Assembly: GCA_025331565.1 (NCBI GenBank)
Contig: JAFREQ010000015.1
Span: 372,001-436,000 of the forward strand
From: Holacanthus passer
Lineage: Eukaryota; Chordata; Actinopteri; Pomacanthidae
DNA length: 64,000 bases
Reading direction: 5' to 3'
Below are positions 1-10,990 of the stretch, one piece after another. The notes below the pieces were generated by a model, which saw only the letters and a list, made by a program, of their open reading frames with translations, made no database searches and was not told the DNA's origin. The translations under genes were made by a program, and so were the position numbers. Numbering within the stretch: the stretch's first letter is position 1; each line of letters begins with the position of its first letter.

Positions 1-2170
1 TATTATAAAAGGACAAAGAAGATGGAGCACATACCTCAACACATGTTCTCCTGAATAAATATCACAGAAATGTGATAAAAAAAGACAACATTAAAGACAA
101 GCCTGTCAGCACACGAGCAGCTGTGTGTCTGTATCCTCCGCTGAGCAAGGTGACCGCAGAGTGAAAGTAGAGGAAGCAAGTGTCAAGTTTTTCCTCAGGA
201 AACAGAGTCCATTTCCACTTGGCTCATAGATGGAAGCGGAATTTGTTTTGCGTAAGCCCAGCAGGTTAAAAATAACGGAGTATAAAGGCAGAGAGCTGCA
301 GGACGCTGCCTTTCACAACACCTGCAGGAGCGGAGAGAGACTGAGTGTTTGCATGCCTTTATTTGGCTTTGCTGCAGTTTTTTGGGATTTAAAAATCCAA
401 CCAAAGTTGTCCAATCACTGTAAGACCGGTTGCTACATGTTAGTGTTAACCACCCAACTTTTTTTTCTTTTCTATGTTTCATTAAATATTTGATGAAGGT
501 GACAGAAGACAGAAATGAACATTCTTATAACACGTAATAAGTAAATACTTCATGTTTTATGTTATATTGGTTACATGTGATCAAGTAAATATTCCCTTTG
601 ACAAAAAGTCCTTCGCAGTCAAAGAAATGTACAGTTTGTTATCTTACATTGTGAAATGACTTAAACAGACCCCAGAAGGCTTTGACTGCCTGTTAGATCA
701 GGACAGACACAGATCAAAACATGTCTATTTATGATCATTATATTTGCTTCTCTTATTTGGTTTGTAATTCTGTTGATTGCAGCTATGAATAAAAAACACT
801 CCATCTTTTCTAATGGACATATAAGATAATAACATGACATAGACAAAACAGGTGATTATGTTTTTTTTGTGCATTTGAGATTTTTAGCAACCTAGAAGTT
901 TCTTATTCCTTTTCTTACTTAATCCAGCTTATTGTTATTGAACAGGTTTTAATATGACTACTTTTAATGGGACAAATGAATAAATGCAAATTACTTCATC
1001 ATCCCCCACAACCATATGATGTTTAATCCTGTCAGGCTCCATTTAGGAAGATGGGAAATTACAGAAAGTGACAGTTAGCGGAATAAATAAAAAAAAAATT
1101 TAAATAACAATTATAAATATATGTAGGGACCTTCATTTTGGATTTGGAGTAGCTGTGGCCCTGAATCTAAGAAATATAGGATTAGGGACTTAATATGAGA
1201 AATTCCCAGAGTTCTACTATGTGTTGTGTAGAAAATTTAGATAAGATGACTTTAAACCAATAAAAAAGTTTTCTTTTTTTCAGGTCTGTTCTCCTGCAGG
1301 TCTCCCCTGTCAGCAGCCATCCACCTGCACATTAGCATAGCAAAGAGTGCATGGGACTTGGGCTGCAGGGGGAAGATCATTAAGAAACATGTCGTCCTTT
1401 GTTGACACCGAGATAAACACGTTTCGATGAGCTTCACACCTTTGTGTTTGTGTTAAACATGCGGGGATCAAGTCGGGACAAATTAACGAGGTGTGAGAGA
1501 CCGTGCATGTGTGTTTGAAGGGGATGAAACTGCAAAATAAATGCACATTCAGTCACTTTGTTTTTTCTCTTTTTTTATATATTTGAGAAATATTTGTACT
1601 TCAGCATAACATGGTCAGGAACCTTGAAGGGTCTCGTGCACACTGGAACTTTGACTCCATGACTTTTTGCCAGGGTTGGTGTCGCCCCCTGTACCTGCCT
1701 CCAGGGAAATGTTGGGTTTCCCATGAGAGAGAGAGACATAAGATGAGCTGCTGAAATGGGGGTGAATATGACACCTTCCACACACTCATTCACACACACT
1801 CAAGATTGAAAACACACAGTATGAAAATGATATACTTAATCAAAAAAATACAAAGTTGAAAAAGTGGAAAGTTCATTTTCATGTCTTTTGAGAGAAGTTC
1901 CCTTAATCTCCATCTGCTCAGGGATGCAAAGCAGTGGTCATATTCATTCATATGAAATCATGGATGATTTTTTTTGGTCACACTTTATGAACCGGTGACC
2001 TGGGTGCAGGGTGTCCCCCACCTCTCCCCCTGCTGGGATCGACTCCTTCAAGTGATAAACTCTTATAAATAATAAATGCTGGAAACTTTATGCACTTCAG
2101 TAACTTCACTGCTTGACTCACCTGAATGCCATTTTATGTTTGTTTGCACTACTGGCGGCCGTGGGGGAGG
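1..2170. other. klf17 upstream flank, no gene seen
   Basis: AT-rich sequence with only short open frames lacking domain similarity or codon bias. It holds one isolated TATA-like site (separate entry) and no repeat that I recognise. It may contain distal regulatory sequence for the klf17 gene, but nothing in the bases proves this. Confidence 0.5.
281..287 (+). promoter_or_regulatory. possible isolated TATA box (TATAAAG)
   Basis: TATAAAG is followed by a GC-richer stretch (about 289-345) that could serve as an initiation region. No convincing coding exon or splice donor follows, so it may be a chance match or the promoter of an unseen non-coding transcript. Confidence 0.2.
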
Positions 2171-2196
2171 TGTGTGTGTGTGTGTGTGTGTGTGTG
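2171..2196. repeat. (TG)13 microsatellite
   Basis: Uninterrupted TG dinucleotides about 45 bp upstream of the klf17 TATA box. The close proximity means that length variation could alter promoter spacing. Confidence 0.95.
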
Positions 2197-2241
2197 CAGG
2201 AGGGGGAGCAGAAGCCACACCTCCCGGTATTGGTGAGGAGC

Positions 2242-2247
2242 TATAAG
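2242..2247 (+). promoter_or_regulatory. klf17: klf17 TATA box
   Basis: TATAAG lies about 155 bp upstream of the ATG at 2400. A start site near 2270 would give a 5' leader of about 130 bases. It is preceded by G-rich CACCC-like (GTGGGGGAGG) and TG-repeat sequence, compatible with a GC/CACCC plus TATA promoter. The start site is inferred, not seen. Confidence 0.6.
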
Positions 2248-2399
2248 AGTCTCCCTCAGGTCTGTTGACACTCTGAATCCTGGATCCCTCCTCAGCTGTC
2301 ACCAAACAGACGCTCTATGGACACACGGGACTGTCTCTGCTCGAGATTACACTTTTAAATTCTTGCTTTTTTCCTTCCTCATCCATCTGAGCGCTCAGC

Positions 2400-3932
2400 A
2401 TGGCTGTGGCTGAAGCACTGATGCCCGCTTTAACGTCGTTTCCAAGTGTGCAGGCCATGGAAGGAAAACAGTTTGATAATGTAAGTGCATGGTTTCTACA
2501 TTACTTCTGCATGTTCAGTTCAGGTTGTTCACATTAGAGGCTTGATCTAACTCTGTTCTCATGTGCTCTCCCGTGCAGCTGTGCAAGCTGGATGAGTGCG
2601 CACGGAGCAGAGGTGGCGCAGACAACCCGCTCATCGAGGTGGAGTTCAGCATCGTGCAGTCTCCAGCTTTGCCCCCCAGGGACGACGACGAGCTGGGGAA
2701 ATTCTTAGACCTCGAGTTCATCTTGTCAAACACAATCGGCTCGGATGTGGACAGCAGCGGGAGCATCTCTCCCCCGCAGCAGCAGCAGCAGCAGCAGTGC
2801 GCCTACTCCCTGCCGGAGTCACCGGAGAGCTGCAGCGGCGCCTCCGTGCCAGACTGCGGCGACCATCCTCCGTCTCACCTGGGCTACCACGGCACCGTGA
2901 GCTTCACGGGCCCGGTCCGCAGCCTCATGGCGGAGCTTCTCACGCCGGAGATGAGCTACCCGGGGGACGGTTCACCGGAGAGCAAGGCGAGGGACGGCCG
3001 GGAGTACACCGAGCTGCAGGCGCTGAACCCCGTCTCCATCCCGGCCGCTCCCTCTCACCACCAGGTGGCCACGTCTCCTCCTGGATACAAAATCAAAACC
3101 GAGCCCGTGGGTCAGTCCTGCATGATGGCAGCGGCTGGCGGGGACTTTCTGGGACACATGTATGAGAGGCAGCAGATGCGCTCCGTGCACCCGGCGGCTT
3201 TTACGCACCACCAGGCTGCGGGTCCGGCTGCTCCGCCGGGCTACGGAGCGCACCCCATGCAGCAGCCCGCACCTCAGGGACGCACGGACACATGTCACAT
3301 GAGCCCCCATCAACACCACCTCCAAACCCAGTACATGAGCGCGCCCTACCAGCCGCAGTACGCGCACCAGAGCGTGCCGCAGTTTCAGGGACAGTACGGC
3401 GCGCACAGGGAGCCGGTCCGCCTGCACCAGCACCAGCAGCATCACCCGGCCTCCCTGCAGGGCCTCATGCTCACCCCTCCGTCGTCGCCGTCTCTGCTGG
3501 ACTTTTACGCGCACGACGACGCGGGGAGCGCGAAGCAGAAGCGAGGCCGCAGGTCGTGGGCCCGAAAACGCGCCGCGACGCACAGCTGCGAGTTCCCCGG
3601 CTGCGGCAAGACCTACACCAAGAGCTCCCACCTCAAGGCCCACATGAGGACGCACACAGGTGAGCACAGAGGCCCACGAGTCCAGATGGTTCACATGTTT
3701 TCAGTTTCATGTTCTTGTGTTGCAAATCTAAACTCCCCGCCTCTTGTCTCTCTCAGGTGAGAAGCCCTACCACTGCAACTGGGAGGGCTGCGGCTGGAAG
3801 TTCGCCAGGTCAGACGAGCTGACCCGGCACTTCAGGAAACACACAGGGCACAGACCTTTCCAGTGTCACCTGTGCGAGAGAGCCTTCTCCCGATCCGATC
3901 ACCTGGCTCTCCACATGAAGAGGCACATGTAG
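2400..3932 (+). CDS. klf17: Kruppel-like factor, KLF2/4/17 subgroup, three exons
   Basis: Nuclear zinc-finger transcription factor expected to bind CACCC/GC-box DNA. Coding exons are 2400-2480 (27 codons, phase-0 donor GTAAGT), 2579-3659 and 3757-3932 (stop TAG), joining to 445 aa. The N-terminus MAVAEALMPALTSF resembles the KLF4/KLF2 start. An acidic/hydrophobic activation segment at about 62-78 (DDDELGKFLDLEFILSN) matches the KLF4 family motif. Seven glutamines are encoded at 2777-2797. IKTE at 199-202 fits a SUMO-acceptor site. GLMLTPPSSP begins at 322. A basic nuclear-localisation stretch lies at 346-358. Three C2H2 fingers follow: C364/C369/H382/H386, C394/C399/H412/H416 and C424/C427/H440/H444, with family-standard contact residues (RSDEL, RSDHL). 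The intron splitting the first finger linker (G|GT GAG) is usual for this subgroup. I chose klf17 over klf2/klf4 from the CHLCERAF finger, the divergent HSCEFPGCGK finger and the neighbouring slc6a9-like exons. A klf2-like identity remains possible. Confidence 0.85.
2481..2578 (+). other. klf17: klf17 intron 1 (98 bp)
   Basis: Starts GTAAGT and ends in a pyrimidine-rich tract with CAG. It keeps phase 0 between Asn27 and Leu28. The frame is also open across its last 18 bases, so an unspliced reading would appear to start at the ATG at 2561. Family comparison favours the upstream ATG. Confidence 0.85.
3660..3756 (+). other. klf17: klf17 intron 2 (97 bp)
   Basis: Begins GTGAGC and ends TCTCTCTCAG. 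It splits the Gly codon of the T-G-E-K-P linker between fingers 1 and 2 (phase 1). Removing it restores a perfect linker and three-finger array. Confidence 0.92.
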
Positions 3933-4148
3933 GACACACGAAACTCATGGACACCTTTGGATCCAAATCCATCACGGGGAGCATCCCAGAAGATGCTGAT
4001 CCCTCACTGTTGGGCATTTGGTGCCTTGATTGAGTTTAAAGCAACCATATGAAACTTCATGGTGTTTGATCCCCTGAGGTACCATTTTATTCCTATAGGA
4101 AAAGTCAAGTGCCTCTCCATCAGAAACAGAATGGATGCTGGTGGTCTC

Positions 4149-4320
4149 TGTACATATCTGTGGATATATGAATAACTCTGGCTAAATTATAGTAGTTTGT
4201 ATTTAAGACTTCACTGTGTCTTTGAAATAAGTTATTGTCAGTGAGTGCCTTAACACGACTGTGCATTTGCTTCCCAAAGAGGAGAACTCACTGTGGGCAG
4301 GACCCAGAAGTTTGTACATA
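4149..4320 (+). promoter_or_regulatory. klf17: two Pumilio-type elements in klf17 3'UTR
   Basis: TGTACATA occurs at 4149-4156 and again at 4313-4320. Both fit the UGUANAUA consensus for PUF-family RNA-binding proteins, and several further TGTA cores follow. Function is inferred from the motif only. Confidence 0.45.
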
Positions 4321-4765
4321 TTGTTGTATGTATGTTTGTACATTTGTACTTTTTTGTAATGTTTACACCATATAGCTTTGATACTACTCAAATCAGGTCA
4401 GGGTATTTTTTATTGAGAATTTTTCATTCTATTTTCTCAAGGTTGTTGTTGGTCTGCAAAATGGATTTGTTAAGCGTTCAGGCTTTTCTTTAGTTCTGTG
4501 AAGGTTTTCTTGAGCAATGTTAACAAAGTCAGGTACTAAGACTATTTTCCCAAACATTAGCAGTCAATCCACACTCACTTCACCCAAATGTTATTGACAA
4601 CTCAGTGTTTTCTGGGGATACAACACATTTGTATTTTTTTATTGAAGATATCTTAAGATGTCCCCTGCAACGACCGGTCGAGCTGCTGTACTTGAAACAG
4701 AATTGCCACTCAGATGTATCATTTTTCAAGAATGCAATTGTTTTTATGTGCTTGAGGGCTCAGAG

Positions 4766-4771
4766 AATAAA
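4766..4771 (+). terminator. klf17: klf17 poly(A) signal AATAAA
   Basis: Canonical AATAAA about 835 bases after the stop codon, followed by T-rich and TGTTCTTG sequence suitable as a downstream element. Confidence 0.65.
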
Positions 4772-4790
4772 AGTAATTTCTCAAATATAC

Positions 4791-7700
4791 TATCTGTTCT
4801 TGCCTTTTTCCCACTCACACGATTCATTCTGCACAGACAAAAACAAAGTAGACATAGCTGAAAACAGCAGCTCAGAACTTGCAACCTAAGTGTGTAGTAT
4901 GTGTTGTATATGTGGACATGTTTGTAGGGCAGACAGTGACAATGACATCAGTGATCATCCGTCTAACAAAGTTTTTGCGTCACCATTCCAAATTGAAAGT
5001 TTTCTGTAAGTCTGTAAGTTTTCAGCTTTTTAATAGGACACAGTGATCTTCAGTCAAAGTTGAGGGAAACTAAATACCTCTGTTGTCACTGTAACATCTG
5101 TGTTTGTGTTTAAGGTCACGTGACATTAAATAATATATAATATTCATTGCTAATTGACATATTCCTGTCTAGGTGCCTGTCAAACTTTGGATCACTGTGA
5201 GAGACTGCCCTCTATCGTTCAATCATATAATAACATCTGCCTAATCTAATAGGCTGTGTTTACCAGTCTAAATGGCATAAACATGTTAGTGATGCAGTTT
5301 TCCAGTGTGTGTGGTGTTGTATATCCACCAGTGGAAACAACATTAGACTGAATGTTCTAAAGGGAACATTGAAGGGAAGAATGTTGTTTCATTTACAAAC
5401 AATCAAAATGAATTGTTGTGTTCTGGCCATAACATGCAGTTATGTTTTGCAAAACAAGAAACTGGAGATTACTAGGAATCCAAAACACAGGCCTCCACCC
5501 AAGGGTCCTAACCAAAAAACATAAGGAAAAGTGCTTCATTTACAACTATTTACACACATTTTATCCCGAAGCTACATAATACACAAACCATACAAACACA
5601 GCCTGAAGTGTCCAATTTCACAACAAGCAAGACTGTATAGAAAAATGACTTCACAAACCAAAGTGCCGACATCTCTCTGTGGAAAGCAGGTTGAAAAGAG
5701 AAGGCTGGTTGGTAGCTGAGATCATACTGAGACCATACATCTGCTGTATATGCCAGAGCTGTCATGCATGGCCAGTCACATCAAGGCTACACCTCTGCAC
5801 TCACTTGAGCAAATCAGGTAAGAGAATTGATTGAATCATTTTTCATTTTTGTTTATTCATTTTAATGTCATTTTTTCTTCTTCGTGATAAAATATACAAA
5901 TACAAATAAAATGTTAGGATTTTGAACATCATCATATGGAAAGCAAGTGAAACTCCAAGTTGTGCACTCTTGCAATAAAGTATAAAAAATGGGATGTGGG
6001 GAGAATATTTTACAGTAAGTCCTTTAAAGTGTGTTCTAAAATTGGTACAATGGACAAACTGCTCATTGCTATGATAAACTGGATGCTAATAAAATCCAGC
6101 TGTAGCATTTTCTTCAGAAAGGAAATTACTCAAGGCCTTTTCTGCGTATCTATCCAAGGTGAAGTCACAAGGGAGAACTGTAAATGTGTGTGATCGTCCT
6201 CTGCAAATAAATTACATTGATTTAGAATTTTCTTACAACAAATTTGAATAAAATGTGGTCTGATTATGACTGACAGATAGGGATTTTTTTTAACCAATTT
6301 TGTCAGAAGTCTTACTTAGACTCACTGTTGTTTGAAGTCATTATAAGCAAAACGATATGACAGACTGCAGTCTTTTTGTATGTTAACTTTCTTTCATGAT
6401 TACCTGCTGCCTCTTAAATCGTTAGTAGATAAATCTTGAATTGTGTGAAGTATGGCCAGAAGTACTACACACGGTATGTGTCATGTTATACCTGCAAACT
6501 TATCATCTCGTAGTACAGTGGTAGTGAAGTGTAAGATCATCAACAACAGTGGTAGCTGTCTTTTTAAAAACACACACGTTTGCATTTACACTTGTTTTTA
6601 GTTAGTCATTAAAATCTGCATATCCACAAACATACAGTATAGTCATAAGCCTTTTCACTGCAGACATTGTCCAACAGTAGGAAAAGCTGTTACTCATAAC
6701 ATTAAACATAACTAGAGTCCTAGTAAGTCACAGTGTGAAGCATTTAAATATAATTCAGTCATCATTCATTTCATCATTTACATCTTCTTTTCCTAATGTG
6801 ACATGTCAAAATGTCCCTTGTGAAAAAAGCCCGAATTTGCTTGATCTGCATTAACTAAAAAGTAAAAGTAATAAAAGCGATCACTGAGCAGTTATGTTTG
6901 AGTTACATTCATTTGCATGTAGCATGCAGTATGTCACAAAAAACTTTGGAATAGTTTATTTCAGGGTAGCAAAGACAGGCGTGTACAGCTGCCGTCAGTG
7001 ACTTGACATGCAGGTGCTGCTGTTGGCCACACGGAGGCAGTATAACATCACACTGACCACTCCTGAGAGCTGAGTTTCATTTAGAGTAAACAATTAAAGG
7101 AAATGAAATTGCAAAAGAGACAAAAATAAAATAAATAAAAATATAACTTCAAACTTAAAGTAGAAGTACAGAATCTTACAATAAAGAAGAAGACTGCCTA
7201 TCTAAACACAGAACATACAGTAAATAAACTGACAGTGGTGGACTTAGGACCATCAGGTGGTTTCCTTTCAGTCCAGAAGTATAAGACGTCAGGACAAAGG
7301 AAAAGCACAGGTGGAGCTAATAACAGTAATGAGTCAGCGTTGTTAATCATCATTGGTCACACCTGTACTCGACACACCTGCATGTCAGAATGTCCTCGAT
7401 GAAAGAGGGGACACTGATTCTGTCCTCAGCCATTCAGTGTATTTTCTGCCAGTTTCTTTCTTTTGTTTTTTGGCTGACCATAATTTTAGCATTTTGTCAT
7501 TTTAACAAAGATGAAAACATTATTTTTTTTAACATCCAAGCTCCAATGAGGTTCTTCTGTGTAAAACTTAAAACCTAAAAAGTAGCTGTGGTTTTGTGAA
7601 GAGACTAAAAGCAAGTAGAGGCAAAGCTAATCCTGAAGTGGTCTAAATTAGGTCTCGAATTTAAATGCCTTTTTCGTGCAGTGAAATAAACGAAAAACAA

Positions 7701-8054
7701 GTGATTTTTAATTGTGGTATTGAGGTTTTGAGAAATCAAACTGCCTGGCAGACGTTCACCTTTTCATCCATTCTCCTCATCTGTTGCTGGAAGAACTGGC
7801 AGCTTTTGGAGAAATGCCAAATTAAATTTCCAACTGAGTGTACCAGAGCCTTCAGTCCTTATCTATTATTCAGTACACAAAACTGCAGACAACGATTAGA
7901 CTTATCTTCTAAGCAACGTGAAGAGAATAATAATTAGAATTTTATTTCATGCATCTGTCTAGATTTAAAATATTCGTAATAGAATGGAACAAGTAAAGTG
8001 CTCCTGAAAGTGGTTTTCCACAGCTTTCAGGACTGTTTGAAGAAGTAGAAGCAG
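4791..8054. other. intergenic, no feature recognised
   Basis: AT-rich DNA with short frames only (all under about 90 codons, without domain similarity). I see no RNA gene, clear repeat family or promoter. Confidence 0.5.
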
Positions 8055-8285
8055 TACAACCCCAAATCCAAAAAACACCAAGTAAAATGTGAATAAAAAC
8101 AGAATGCAATGATTGGCAAATCCTTTTCAACCTATATTCAATTGAATGCAGTACATGTTCAAACTGTTTTTTAAAGCATTCCACAACTTTCTCAGTCATT
8201 CAGAACCCCCGACCTGTCTCAACATTTTTCTAACATGTTGCAGACGTGAAATTCAGAATGAGTGTGTATTTACAAAAAAAAAACA
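8055..8285. mobile_element. degraded fish DNA-transposon fragment (MITE-like)
   Basis: The segment starts ACAACCCCAAATCC and contains AATGATTGGCAAATCC and CAACCTATATTCAATTGAAT. I recognise these as the body of a very common non-autonomous teleost DNA transposon whose ends read ACAACCCCAATTCC. The matching right terminus is missing or eroded, so this copy is incomplete. Family assignment is from memory, not a search. Confidence 0.6.
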
Positions 8286-9096
8286 ATGAGGCTTAAATTT
8301 GTACATTGAATATCTTGTCCTATGGAAGTAATTTTCTGCCAAAGCTTAACAAACAAACGAAACATGTTTTATATATGCCCTACGATTCATCAACAATTCA
8401 CTGCATTTCAGTGTGGTTTGCAAACACAATACGCCATATATACATACAGCATGTCAAAAGTCCAAAAAATATATCCTTCACAGACAGAACAAATTGTGTG
8501 ACTTTTGACAGTCTTTGCACTGTGATCATCTGAGAGATTTAAGAGAGTAACTTGCCCTGCACGACAGAAGATGGCGCTATCAGCCAATTTAAACTCGCCT
8601 GGAGGTTGAGCCATAGCAGAACAGATTGAACAGCCAAAATCACAGCTGGATTTATTTATACAGACAGAGAATCTGGCAAAGGTGGAGAAGGAAACATACA
8701 CAGTGGAGTGATGAACATGGAAGCACAAATCATGAATCAGTTGTGATTAGGGTATGAACTGACAGAGGGAATGCAGATATAATTAACTATTACAATCCAC
8801 GTGGGAAAATAAGTCAAGCTACATTAGAGGATGATGGAGGTCCATTTCAAGACAGTGTAATATGGTGTGGAGATTTCAGCTCACATAATTGATTATGGGT
8901 GAGCAATAGAACAGATGCAAATGGTTTAGTTGTGGAAGAATGTATAGATGATGTTTGGTGTGAACATGATATAATAGCATGTAAAACACAGAACCCTTGT
9001 ATCTGGTGCAGTAGCTGGTGTAAGCACATGGAGTGTGACAAAACAAACTACAGTAACAGCAACCTAGTACTAGTTGCAGCATATCCCTTCATAATT
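8286..9096. other. intergenic, no feature recognised
   Basis: Short frames on both strands without recognisable protein similarity. No repeat was recognised. Confidence 0.45.
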
Positions 9097-9255
9097 AGAG
9101 CTGCAACGATTAGTCAATTAATCGATTAGTTGATCAAAAGAAAATTAATTGCTAACTGTTTTCATGATTGATTTTCAAGCAAAAATGTCAAACATTTGCT
9201 GAGTCCAGCTTCTTAAATGTAAGGATTTGCTGCTTTTTTTTTTTTTTTTTTGCTG
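9097..9255. mobile_element. GCTGCAACGATTAGTC-family MITE
   Basis: Begins AGAGCTGCAACGATTAGTC, continues through TTAATCGATTAG and AAATGTCAAACATTTGCTG, and ends in a T-rich run. This is the 5' part of a highly abundant percomorph MITE. Other, more decayed members are listed at 34.2, 37.4, 42.1, 54.7 and 55.2 kb. It is truncated or decayed after the T run. Confidence 0.7.
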
Positions 9256-10429
9256 TTTCTGTTATTATGTCATGTCTGTTATTTTGTCTGTGCTCTCATC
9301 ACAGTGTCAGATATGATCCTGAATGGATTCAATAACCCACCATATCTGCTCTGTGTACCCTCATAGCTCTACAGAGGTTGTGGTGATTACAGGTATTACA
9401 CGTTTAACTTGTCAGCTACAACTACAGAAACAAGGGAGTTGAAAGAATTGTTGGATGGTTTCATGCTGACAGAAAATGCTGTATCAGACAGAGAGGTCGT
9501 CTTCATTTTATGGCTGTTTTCGCAGATTATTTTACATCCCACAAAAACGTAGATCATGCATCCTGCTTTAAAACAATCTTCAGAGAAAGCAAAGGGAAAA
9601 TCAGTTTCTACCCTTACAATGTGCTCTTTCAGCTTTTGAGCCAATATGTTAAGAAAACGATAATACTGGCAATCTAATTCTATCTTGTGTGAATGAATAC
9701 TAAGTATAAGTTTGTGTTTGACCAGTGAGCAACATTCAGTGATGTAAACTCCATCCTGATAGTTCCTTAAATGTGCAATATGTAACAAGTGAGCACTTGT
9801 GGAAAGTCACCCCAGAAAAATCAATCATCATCAGAGTAACCGCTTCTCACTACACTCTTCCCTGTAGCTATCTATGACTGTAGCCACTTTAGCTTTAGGT
9901 GGCAGTGGCCGTATCAGCTGACTCGAGTCTGCCTGGACCCTGAACTCTGTAGGGTTTCCACCTTCAATGTGGAAAAGTAGGGGACAAGTTGCCAGCAGCC
10001 CCATGGCTGGGAGATACAAATCAAGCAGGCTCTGGGAGTGCTTGCCCATGTGATTTTGAGTGTCAGACACTTTATCTCCTGCATTCTGGGGAATTTTTAT
10101 GCATCAATTTGTGCCTTTTATGCATCAATTTCAGTGTTCAATGTAAACAAAAGAAAAGAGTCAATATGAGTAGAGGCATTATAAAATAAATCTGATTTCA
10201 ACCTTCAATCAAAAACCTCACATAAAGGATAGGGGTTTTGGCCTGGCCTTTGGCAGGTTAATGTCCAGCAATCCAGTTGTTTTTTATTATTTTATAGAGA
10301 ATTATCTTTTGTTACAAAGGTATTATAAAATAAATCAATAACCTTAAGTCCGACACCTCTGAGGAAGGAAGGGGTAGCTGAGTCTTTGGAAGATTTCCAC
10401 TAAATGGGTTACTGGATGAAATTTCTGTC
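9256..10429. other. intergenic, no gene; short direct repeat
   Basis: No supported gene. A 15-base direct repeat (TTTATGCATCAATTT) occurs twice within about 10100-10131, probably a replication-slippage product. Confidence 0.4.
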
Positions 10430-10990
10430 ACACACACACACACACAGTCTTTACTTATGTCACTTTTGGGGAATTTACATAGACTTACATTCATTTCCTG
10501 GAGACTAATTTGAAGGACTACCTGACCTTAACCTAACCCTAACTTTAACTGTTGACATAAAAATCACAGTTTTCCAAATTGAGGACACCACTTTTTGTCC
10601 CCAATTGCACCACTGTCCCGAATCAACTGGTCTTGAGTCCAGTGTATATCCCCAATTTGGACATAAGCGAACCCACACAGACACACACACCCACACACAT
10701 ACACAGACTTGTTTCACTATCCCCATGGGAAGACTCTATTGATGTGATGCATTCCCTAGCCCATTACCCTAACCCTAACCATCTCAACTGAATGCCTTAC
10801 CCTAACCCTAGCCTTACTCTAATTCTAACCCTAAAACCAAACCTCAAAAAACAATCTGGACACATGGGGACCTCAATTTTGTCCCCACGGGGACAGGATG
10901 GCACCATGGGTTGGTGTATAGTCAGGTTAAAGTCGCCCCCCCGGGATATAAAAACACATACATGTACATGTACACACGGGCACACACGCA
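10430..10990. repeat. CA-flanked fish repeat with telomere-like CCCTAA units
   Basis: A CA tract (about 10429-10446) is followed by a unit with ACATAGACTTACATTCATTTC, CCTAACCCTAAC, 'TTTTTGTCCCC' and a second CA tract. A second unit then carries several CCCTAACC blocks (10757-10835) and GGGGACCTCAATTTTGTCCC. I recognise both halves as a dispersed teleost repeat. The telomere-like blocks are degenerate and part of this element, so they do not mark a chromosome end. Confidence 0.7.

Larger units (their letters stand above)
3933..4790 (+). other. klf17: klf17 3' untranslated region
   Basis: AT-rich sequence from the TAG stop to about 20 bases beyond the first good poly(A) signal. It is unusually rich in TGTA motifs between 4149 and 4360, typical of regulated short-lived transcripts. 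The cleavage point is inferred. Confidence 0.65.

Noticed and set aside
2972..3694. 240-codon minus-strand frame over klf17 exon 2
   Set aside because: Shadow of the GC-rich klf17 coding exon. It is R/V/L-rich with no domain, and the + strand gene explains the open frame.
10757..10835. Interstitial telomere or chromosome-fusion point
   Set aside because: CCCTAA units are degenerate and embedded in a recognised dispersed fish repeat.
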